This document shows positions 41,682 to 48,990 of a stretch of DNA of 64,000 nt, one piece after another. The notes beneath the pieces were generated by a model. The model was not told where the DNA came from. It ran no database searches and saw nothing but the letters and a program-made list of their open reading frames with translations. This DNA comes from DASWNP01 sp035537095 (GTDB lineage: Bacteria; Acidobacteriota; Blastocatellia; Pyrinomonadales; Pyrinomonadaceae). A program made the position numbers and the translations under genes. Every line of letters starts with the position of its first letter. Within the stretch, counting starts at the first letter, position 1. Location: positions 3,528-67,527 of the forward strand of contig DATLMV010000088.1 in assembly GCA_035537095.1 (NCBI GenBank). The letters are read 5' to 3'.

Positions 41682-41951
41682 GCTCTCCCCTCCCGGGTTG
41701 ATTGCCGTCTCCGCGAAACAAGTCGCTGCGCGCTTGAAACTAAAGTCAACGCGTGACGCACGTGTTGCGCTTCGTGCCTTTGAAGACGAGATGTTGATTG
41801 CTCGTCAGCACGCCGATTTGAATCTGCGGAGCGGCATTGTCACTCCAGATTGGAGCGGCAAACCGATGGCGGGCGGCATAGTCAGTTCACAGGCTGCGAG
41901 CGGCAAACTCGAACGGGGCGGCAAGCGAAACTTAACTCCGGCGGCGCAGCC

Positions 41952-44900
41952 TCACTTGCGCGCCGTGACGCCCGCCAGTCCGCCGACGACGGCGACGAAC
42001 TCCGTCGGGTTGACGGGCTTCGCCACGTGCACCTGATAGCCCGCGAGGAGGGCGCGCATCCGGTCTTCCTCGCGCGCGTAGGCGGTCAACGCCACCGCCG
42101 GAATCCGCCCGCCCGCTGCCGGGCTGAGCGCGCGCACCTTCCGCAGCAGCGAATAGCCGTCCTCGTCCGGCATCCCGATGTCGCTGACGATGATGTCCGG
42201 CTGAAACTCGCCCAGCGCGACGAGCGCCTCCGCCGCCGACGCGACCGCCAGAACCTTCGCGCCGTGCAACTCCATGATCGTCGTCAGCAGCAGGCGCGTG
42301 TCCGCTTCGTCGTCCACCATCAACACCCGCAGGTCAGCCAGCGACACGGAGAGGGCGAGCGGTTCGGACGCCGCCGCCGCGCCCGTGAGCGACGAATCGA
42401 AACGTTGCGCATCCGCTTCCGCGTCCGCCGCCAGCGCGGGCAGTTCGACGACGAAGGTTGCGCCGCGACCCTCGCCCGCGCTCTCGGCGCGGATGGTTCC
42501 GCCGTGCATCTCGACGAGATGACGGACGATGGCGAGTCCCAGTCCGAGCCCGCCGTGCGTTCTCGTGATCGTGCCGTCGGCCTGTCGGAAGCGGTCGAAG
42601 ACGTAGGGCAGAAACTCCGCGCTGATGCCCTGCCCCGTGTCTGTGATCGCCACGCGCACCTGCGAACCCGCGCGCCGCAACCGGACGGACACCTCGCCGC
42701 CCGCCGGAGTGAACTTGACGGCGTTCGTCAGAAGGTTCCACATCACCTGTTGGAGGCGCGCGGGGTCGCCCCAGACCGCGCCTGCTCCCGCGTCTATCTT
42801 CGACGTGAGACGGATACCTTTTGTCGCCGCCGCCGGTCGGACGGATTCGAGAGACGACTCGACTATCGAACCGAGTTCGGCGCGGCGCGTGTCGAGCGTG
42901 AGTTTGCCGGTGATGATGCGCGACACGTCGAGCAGGTCTTCGATGATCTGCGTCTGCGCTTTGGCGTTGCGCTCGATGGTTTCGATAGCGCGCGCCGTCG
43001 CCTGCGCGCTGAAGTTGCCCGTCCGCAGCATGCTCGACCAACCGACGATGGCGGTCAGAGGCGTCCGCAGTTCGTGTGAGACGGTCGCCAGAAATTCGTC
43101 CTTGAGACGGTTGGCGGCCTCCGCCTCGGCGCGCAGCCGTTGCTCTGTCTCGTAGAGGCGCGCGCGCTCAAGAGCCTGCGCGCATTGCTGCGCGAGCGCG
43201 AGCATGTATGCGCGGTCGTTTTCGTTGAAGTGCTGCGGCTGCGGAAAACTCAAACCCATCGCGCCGATGGTGCGGCCCTTGACGATGAGCGGCAGAGCGA
43301 TCAACGCCCGGCTGCCCGTGACGGACGCGAGCGGGCCGAGCATCGGATAGCGTCCGTCGTAGCCCTCGAACGACTCGACGAGCACCGGGCGGTTTTCGCG
43401 CACCGCGTCGGCCAGCGGCACGGGCGAATCCACCTTGAAGCTTTTCCAACCCGCGACCACCTGCGGGGGGAAGCCCTTCGTCGTGACGATCTCCAAATCC
43501 GTGCCCGCGTCGTCGAGCACGACGACCGTCCCCGCGTGCGCGCTCAAGGAACTGATTCCCTGCTCGATGACCGCCAGCGCGACATCTTGCGGAGTCAGAG
43601 CCTGCGAGAGTGCGGAGGAGACGGCCTGCAAGCGCGCCAGACGGTCGGACGTGCGCTCGGCTGCCTGTCGCGTCAGTTGCTCGGCGCGGTAGAGCCGCGC
43701 GTTCTCGACGGCCAGCGCCGCGCGCCGCGCGAGGTCTTCGGCGAGCGCGAGGTCTTCCCCCGTGTGATGGCGGCTCGACTCCGTGTTGACGAACGTGATG
43801 ACGCCGAGCACGCGCTCGCGCGCCTTGAGCGGCACGAGCAGGACGGAACGAAAACCGATCTCCCGCATAATTCTCAGATGCTCTTCGTCGCGCGCGCCCT
43901 GCACCAGCAGTTCATCCGAGATGTCCGGATAAAACTCGGACCCGCCCGTCCGCAGCACTCGATAGACGCCGTGCGGGTCGGCGGGGTCGGGCGGGTAGCG
44001 TTGATAGATTTCGTGCGCCCACTCGACCTTCGCGGGGTCAACGTGCGCGACGGCGAGACGGCGCATCGTCCCCTCTTCGTCCACCATGTCAACGCCGCAC
44101 CAATCGGCGAACTGCGGAACGGCGAGACGCGCGATGGTCGCCAGCGTCGTCTCGTAATCCAGAGACGACGCGAGGGCCGTGCTGGCCCCGGCGAGAAAGC
44201 TCTCGTTGACCTCCTGACGCGTGCGCTCGCTGATGTCCATCGTGACGCCGCGCATCCCTGCGGGGCGTCCCTCTTCGTCGAAGATGACCGACGACTGCGA
44301 CTCCACCCAGACGACGCGCTCGTCCTTCGTCAACCAGCGAAAACGGCTCGTCCCGATCTTGCCGCTCGTGAAGATGGCCGCCGCCTCGCGCGCCGCGCGT
44401 TCCGCGTCTTCCGGGTGCACGATGGTGCGCCAGAAGTTCGGGGTCGAGAGCCATTCCTCGACGCTGTAGCCGAGCATCGTCTCGACGTAGTCGCTGACGA
44501 AATCTATCCGCTGCGACGCCGCGTCCGGCTCTCCCCAAGCCTCCCAGACGACGCCGGGGACGCTCGCCACCATCGCTTGCAGATGCCGCCGCTGGCCCTC
44601 GATCTGCGCCGCGAGGCGCGCCTTCTCCTCCTCCGCGCGCTTGCGCTCCGTCACGTCGCGCGCGACGCCCTCGATGGCGACCGGCTGCCCTTCGTTGTAA
44701 GAGATGCGCGTGCTGACTTCGAGCGTCAGGCGACGCTCGTCGCGCGTCACGATGTCAATCTCATAGACGGTCGGGCTCGGGTCTTCGAGTTTGCGCGTGA
44801 GCATCTGTTTGGCGCGGTCGAGGTGTTCGGGCGCGACGACCTGCGCGATGTTCAGCCCGCCGAGAATCTCCTCGCGCGTGTAGCCGGTGGCCTCCGCGCC

Positions 44901-45812
44901 CGCGCGGTTGATGGCGAGATAGTTGCCCTGTAGGTCGTGCGAATAGATGATGTCGTTGGCGTTCTCAAGCAGGCTGAGATAACGCTCCTCGCTCTGCCGC
45001 AACTCCTCCGCGACCTGCTTGCGCGCCGTGATGTCGGTGTCCGAGCCGGTCAGGCGGTGGGCGCGCCCCCTCTCGTCGCGGAGCGCGATGCCCTGCGAGA
45101 GAAAGTGTAGATAGCGACCGTCCCTGTGTCGTCGCCTGACCTCGACCTCGTAGCGCGGCGCGTCTCCCTCGACGTGCGCCCGTATCGCCGCGAGCATCGT
45201 CTCCTGATCGTCGGGGTGGACGAACGAGCACCATGCGTCGAGATGATTGCGGAGTTCGTCGTCCGGATAGCCGAGCAGGGCTTTGAGGTTCGGCGAGAGA
45301 TACAGTTCGTCGGTGTCGAGATTCAAATCCCAGACGCCGACGCGCCCCGATTCCGCCGCGCGCTGGTAACGCGATTCGCTCTCGCGCAACTTCTCCTCGG
45401 CCAACACGCGCGCCGTGATGTCCTCGTGCATCAGCACGACTTCGAGCACGCGCCCCCGTTCGTCCTTGACGGGATAGGCGACCGACTTCGTCCAGCGTCG
45501 CGGCTCGGCATGACGCGTCACGTCCGGAATGGTCTCGTTCGGGTCGTAGAGCACGGGCGGAATCTCGACCGCTTCGCCCGCGAAAGCGCGTCGCAGGTAG
45601 GGCATCACGCCGCGCTCGACGAGTTGCCGGTCTTCGAGGATGTTGTAGCCCGCGATCTGTTCGAGCGTCACTCCCCACAACTCCTCCCACGCGCGATTGA
45701 CGCGCAGGATGTTCCCGTCCGGCGCGAGAATCTGGATGCTGAACGGCGACTGTTCGAGGAAGGCGCGGAAGCGTGCTTCGGCGGATTGCGAGATGAAATC
45801 GTTGATAACCAT
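41952..45812 (-). CDS. Cytosolic hybrid sensor histidine kinase (PAS x4, GAF x2, HisKA-HATPase-REC)
   Basis: About 1286 residues from ATG 45812 (a TTG lies 12 bp upstream; neither has a clear ribosome site). Domains in order: four PAS/PAC units to about 540 (PAC ends such as VVLMHEDITARV and EGVARDVTERKRAEE), two GAF domains (about 545-710 and 730-890), HisKA with LATVSHELRTPLTAIVGW (about 905-970), HATPase (N box DPARLQQVMWNLLTNAVKFT; G box THGGLGLGLAIV) to about 1130, and a receiver domain (VDDEADT, phosphoacceptor in IIVSDIGMPDEDG) to the end. No transmembrane segment, so it senses cytoplasmic or diffusible signals such as redox or light. No obvious response regulator partner or DNA-binding output lies beside it. 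Confidence 0.93.
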   Translation of the reverse strand: MVINDFISQSAEARFRAFLEQSPFSIQILAPDGNILRVNRAWEELWGVTLEQIAGYNILEDRQLVERGVMPYLRRAFAGEAVEIPPVLYDPNETIPDVTRHAEPRRWTKSVAYPVKDERGRVLEVVLMHEDITARVLAEEKLRESESRYQRAAESGRVGVWDLNLDTDELYLSPNLKALLGYPDDELRNHLDAWCSFVHPDDQETMLAAIRAHVEGDAPRYEVEVRRRHRDGRYLHFLSQGIALRDERGRAHRLTGSDTDITARKQVAEELRQSEERYLSLLENANDIIYSHDLQGNYLAINRAGAEATGYTREEILGGLNIAQVVAPEHLDRAKQMLTRKLEDPSPTVYEIDIVTRDERRLTLEVSTRISYNEGQPVAIEGVARDVTERKRAEEEKARLAAQIEGQRRHLQAMVASVPGVVWEAWGEPDAASQRIDFVSDYVETMLGYSVEEWLSTPNFWRTIVHPEDAERAAREAAAIFTSGKIGTSRFRWLTKDERVVWVESQSSVIFDEEGRPAGMRGVTMDISERTRQEVNESFLAGASTALASSLDYETTLATIARLAVPQFADWCGVDMVDEEGTMRRLAVAHVDPAKVEWAHEIYQRYPPDPADPHGVYRVLRTGGSEFYPDISDELLVQGARDEEHLRIMREIGFRSVLLVPLKARERVLGVITFVNTESSRHHTGEDLALAEDLARRAALAVENARLYRAEQLTRQAAERTSDRLARLQAVSSALSQALTPQDVALAVIEQGISSLSAHAGTVVVLDDAGTDLEIVTTKGFPPQVVAGWKSFKVDSPVPLADAVRENRPVLVESFEGYDGRYPMLGPLASVTGSRALIALPLIVKGRTIGAMGLSFPQPQHFNENDRAYMLALAQQCAQALERARLYETEQRLRAEAEAANRLKDEFLATVSHELRTPLTAIVGWSSMLRTGNFSAQATARAIETIERNAKAQTQIIEDLLDVSRIITGKLTLDTRRAELGSIVESSLESVRPAAATKGIRLTSKIDAGAGAVWGDPARLQQVMWNLLTNAVKFTPAGGEVSVRLRRAGSQVRVAITDTGQGISAEFLPYVFDRFRQADGTITRTHGGLGLGLAIVRHLVEMHGGTIRAESAGEGRGATFVVELPALAADAEADAQRFDSSLTGAAAASEPLALSVSLADLRVLMVDDEADTRLLLTTIMELHGAKVLAVASAAEALVALGEFQPDIIVSDIGMPDEDGYSLLRKVRALSPAAGGRIPAVALTAYAREEDRMRALLAGYQVHVAKPVNPTEFVAVVGGLAGVTARK

Positions 45813-45922
45813 AGCGGACGGCAACTGTGTACGGTATCGTGCGGAGAGTCGAACGCGCCAACGTCACGGGAGCAAATGTTAGGATAGCACGCGACCAAGT
45901 TTCTTCTACAAGACAGCTTCGA

Positions 45923-45928
45923 TATAAT
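45923..45928 (+). promoter_or_regulatory. Perfect -10 box before the monooxygenase gene
   Basis: TATAAT on the plus strand, 50 bp before the TTG start. A -35 match at the proper distance is poor (TTTCTT). It lies in the 165-bp divergent region with the sensor kinase. Confidence 0.45.
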
Positions 45929-45977
45929 TTTTGTTCTCGTCCGTCGCAAGGCAGTCAGAGAGAAGGGTCAAACGAGT

Positions 45978-47495
45978 TTGGAGTCCGGCGCGCGCATCGT
46001 TCACACGCAGATTGCGATTATCGGCAGCGGCTTCGGTGGCCTGTGCGCGGCCATCAGGCTCAAAGCGGAGGGTCTGGCGGACTTTCTGGTCTTCGAGCGC
46101 GCCGGAGATGTCGGCGGCACTTGGCGCGACAACAGCTATCCGGGCTGCGCCTGCGACGTGCAATCGCATCTCTACTCCTACTCCTTCGCGCCCAATCCCG
46201 ATTGGACGCACAGCTATTCCGCGCAGCCCGAGATTTGGGCCTATCTGAAAAGATGCGCGGAGAGGTTCGGCGTGCTGCCGCACGTTCGTTTCCGGCAGGA
46301 GGTGCGCGTCGCCGCGTGGGACGATGCGGCTGAACTCTGGCGCATCGAAACTTCCAAAGGCAGCTACACCGCTTCGCTCCTCGTGCTCGCATCCGGCGCA
46401 CTCAGCGAGCCTTCCATCCCTAACTTGCGCGGGCTTGAACGCTTCAAAGGCGAGACGTTCCACTCCGCGCGCTGGAATCACGAATACGACTTGAAGGGGC
46501 GACGCGTGGCGGTCGTCGGCACGGGCGCGTCGGCCATTCAGTTCGTCCCCGAAATCCAGCCGCAGGTGTCGCGCCTCCACATCTTCCAGCGCACGCCGCC
46601 GTGGATTATGCCGCGCTTCGACCGCGCGTTCGGCCCGCGCGAACGCCGTCTCTTCCGGCGCTTGCCCGTCGCGCAGAGTTCGCTGCGCGCCGCAATCTAT
46701 CTGCTGCGCGAGTTGTTCGTCTTCGGCTTTCGTCATCTCAGTCTGGCGCGGCTCGTCGAACGCCTCGCGCTCCGGCATCTCGAACGTTCCGTGCCGGACG
46801 AGGTTCTGCGCGCGCGTCTCCGGCCCGGATACGTTATCGGCTGCAAGCGGATTCTCGTCTCCAACGACTACCTGCCGACGCTCGCGCAGCCGAACGTCGA
46901 ACTGGTGACGGAAGCAATCACGGAAGTGCGCGAGCATGCAATCGTGACGCGCGACGGCGCAGAGCGCGGCGTTGACGCGATCATCTTCGGCACGGGCTTT
47001 CGCGTCACCGACCCGCCGCTCGCTAAGCACATCAAAGGACGCGCGGGCACGACCTTGAGCGAAGTTTGGCAGGGCAGCCCGCAGGCGCATCTCGGGACGA
47101 CGGTCGCGGGCTTCCCCAACCTCTTTATCCTCCTCGGGCCGAACACCGGACTCGGCCACACCTCGGTCATCTACATGATCGAGGCGCAGGTCGAACATCT
47201 GTTGAGCGCGCTTCGCTACATGCGCGCGCGCGGCGCGACGACCATCGAGCCGCGACCGGAAGCGCAGGCGGCATACGTGTCGGAGTTGGAGCGGAGGACG
47301 GCGGGGACGGTCTGGACGGCGGGCGGCTGCGGCAGTTGGTATCTCGACCGCACGGGGCGCAACTCGACGCTCTGGCCCGACTTCACATGGAGATTTCGCC
47401 GCCGCGTCGCGCGCCTGAACCCGCGCGAATACCTAACGGGCGGCGGCGGCAACGGCGACAGCAACGGCGTCGCGCAACCGCCCGTCGAACCCTGA
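45978..47495 (+). CDS. Baeyer-Villiger-type flavin monooxygenase
   Basis: A 505-residue FAD/NADPH enzyme. FAD motif GSGFGG (16-21), then DVGGTWRDNSYPGCACDVQS, typical of class B monooxygenases. The Baeyer-Villiger fingerprint F-x-G-x3-H-x3-W appears as FKGETFHSARW (about 153-163) just before the NADPH motif VVGTGASAIQ. Later family segments are RTPPWIMPR, GYVIGCKRILVSNDYLP, IIFGTGF and LLGPNTGLGH. Such enzymes insert oxygen next to a ketone or aldehyde carbonyl or oxidise heteroatoms. TTG start with AGAAGGG upstream. The SDR gene follows 130 bp later on the same strand, an arrangement also seen in the mycobacterial mymA locus, so alcohol-to-ketone then ester conversion is plausible. Confidence 0.92.
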   Translation: MESGARIVHTQIAIIGSGFGGLCAAIRLKAEGLADFLVFERAGDVGGTWRDNSYPGCACDVQSHLYSYSFAPNPDWTHSYSAQPEIWAYLKRCAERFGVLPHVRFRQEVRVAAWDDAAELWRIETSKGSYTASLLVLASGALSEPSIPNLRGLERFKGETFHSARWNHEYDLKGRRVAVVGTGASAIQFVPEIQPQVSRLHIFQRTPPWIMPRFDRAFGPRERRLFRRLPVAQSSLRAAIYLLRELFVFGFRHLSLARLVERLALRHLERSVPDEVLRARLRPGYVIGCKRILVSNDYLPTLAQPNVELVTEAITEVREHAIVTRDGAERGVDAIIFGTGFRVTDPPLAKHIKGRAGTTLSEVWQGSPQAHLGTTVAGFPNLFILLGPNTGLGHTSVIYMIEAQVEHLLSALRYMRARGATTIEPRPEAQAAYVSELERRTAGTVWTAGGCGSWYLDRTGRNSTLWPDFTWRFRRRVARLNPREYLTGGGGNGDSNGVAQPPVEP

Positions 47496-47537
47496 CAGGC
47501 GACGCCGGAAGCGGTCGCACGAAAATCTCCGGCGTCA

Positions 47538-47564
47538 CGGAGGCCGCATAAACATTGGCTCAAA
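47538..47564. repeat. Dispersed intergenic repeat, copy 2
   Basis: Close match to 20797-20824 (shared ggccgcataaaca and gct-aaa). It lies 40 bp after the monooxygenase stop. Confidence 0.55.
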
Positions 47565-47627
47565 CCTTCGCGGCGCGTATTTTGTTAAGACCGCTCCGGT
47601 TAACTTCCGCGAAAAGGAATCCGTTTT

Positions 47628-48530
47628 ATGCAGGGAAGCGTTGAAGGCAAGGTCGTACTCATCACGGGCCCCGCGCGGGGCATCGGCGCGGCGACGGCGC
47701 GGGTGCTCGCGGCGCGCGGCGCGCATCTCTCGCTCGTCGGTTTGGAGACGGCGCGGCTCGACGCCCTCTGCTCGGAACTCGGCGCGGGGCACGTCCGGTT
47801 CGCCTGCGACGTGACGGATCAGAACGCTTTGGAGCGCGCCGTCAAGGAGACGCTCGAAGCTCTCGGGCGGATTGATGTCGTCGTCGCCAACGCAGGCATC
47901 GCCAGCAACGGCACGGTGGCGATTGCGCCCGTCGAGGCGCTGGTGCGAACTATTGAAGTTAACTTAATCGGCGTCGTCCGCACGGTCAGCGCGACGCTCC
48001 CGCACGTCACGGCGAGCAGAGGATATTACCTGCTCGTGTCGTCGGCGGCGGCGCTCGCGCCGCTTCCGGGCATCTCGACCTACGCGGCGTCCAAGAGCGG
48101 CGTCGAGCAGTTCGGCAACGCGTTTCGTCTGGAAGTGGCGCACAAGGGCGTGGGCGTCGGCGTGGCGCATCCCTCTTGGATTGATACCGACTTGGTGCGC
48201 GACCAGCAGCGCGACCTCGCCTGCTTCAACGAGATGCTGCTGCGCTTGCCGGGGCCGTTCGGCTCCGTCACGTCGGTCGAGGAATGCGCCAATGCTTTCG
48301 TGCGGGCCATCGAGCGCAGGCAACGCAAGGTCTATGTGCCGCGAACGCTCGCGCCGTTTGCCGCCCTGCGCCAGTTTTTCATGAGTTCGCTCTCCGACTA
48401 CATCATGGGCCGACACGCGCGCCGCTTCATCCCCGCCGCCGAGCGCGAGATAGCTGCGCTCGGTCGCTCATTCGGCGCGACGAGCGTCGAGTCAGCGGAC
48501 GAAGCGCGGACGGGCGGGGCTGAGACTTGA
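47628..48530 (+). CDS. Short-chain dehydrogenase/reductase
   Basis: A 300-residue classical SDR. Cofactor motif TGPARGIG near residues 13-20, NAG in VVVANAGIASNG, catalytic serine in LVSSAAAL and Y152-x3-K156 in STYAASKSGVEQF. The C-terminal extension (MSSLSDYIMGRHARRFIP) resembles SDRs linked to hydrophobic substrates. NAD(P)-dependent oxidation or reduction of an alcohol/ketone is expected. ATG has AAAAGGAA upstream. It follows the Baeyer-Villiger-type gene, with which it probably forms one unit. The substrate is unknown; fatty or sterol-like compounds are a guess from the neighbours. Confidence 0.92.
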   Translation: MQGSVEGKVVLITGPARGIGAATARVLAARGAHLSLVGLETARLDALCSELGAGHVRFACDVTDQNALERAVKETLEALGRIDVVVANAGIASNGTVAIAPVEALVRTIEVNLIGVVRTVSATLPHVTASRGYYLLVSSAAALAPLPGISTYAASKSGVEQFGNAFRLEVAHKGVGVGVAHPSWIDTDLVRDQQRDLACFNEMLLRLPGPFGSVTSVEECANAFVRAIERRQRKVYVPRTLAPFAALRQFFMSSLSDYIMGRHARRFIPAAEREIAALGRSFGATSVESADEARTGGAET

Positions 48531-48732
48531 GACGGGTTGTGAATGGAATCATCGTGCGGAAGGCTTGAGCAGCGTGATGAGCGGAATCGTCCGTCGTGGG
48601 ACGCTGAATCAAGTCCTACTCGAAGACCTACCTTCTAAGGAACTAAAACGCGATGAAGCTTTTGTAAGACACGAACGGCGAGCCTCAGATGTTTTGGTCG
48701 GACATAATTTTGTCAGGCCACGACAGACGACT

Positions 48733-48954
48733 TCACCGGCGCGTCCATTTCAGTTCGATCTCCACTTCCTCTTCGTCTCCGCGCCGCTCATACTCGAACT
48801 CGACGCGCGCCGACGGCGGGACGCTGATGCGCTCGCCCGCAATCTGTATCTCGAAGGTTTGCTCCTGCTCCAGAGCGTCGGCCAGACGCCGGAGTTTGGC
48901 GACGACCTCGCGCGTCGAGTAAGACTTCTCCTTCTCCGTATCATCTTTCATCAT
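48733..48954 (-). CDS. Amphi-Trp domain protein
   Basis: A 73-residue protein. Pattern REVVAKLRRLADALEQEQ, then two strands and the terminal EVEIELKWTRR is the amphi-Trp domain, a small alpha/beta unit found in many bacteria and archaea. Function is not established. The start is one of two adjacent ATGs (48954 or 48951) after GAGGGAGA. It is 36 bp downstream of the M48 protease stop and probably sits on its transcript. About 200 bp after it contain no gene. Confidence 0.86.
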   Translation of the reverse strand: MMKDDTEKEKSYSTREVVAKLRRLADALEQEQTFEIQIAGERISVPPSARVEFEYERRGDEEEVEIELKWTRR

Positions 48955-48990
48955 TCGTCTCCCTCGTGTCGGTCGGTCGTCGCCCTGCGT

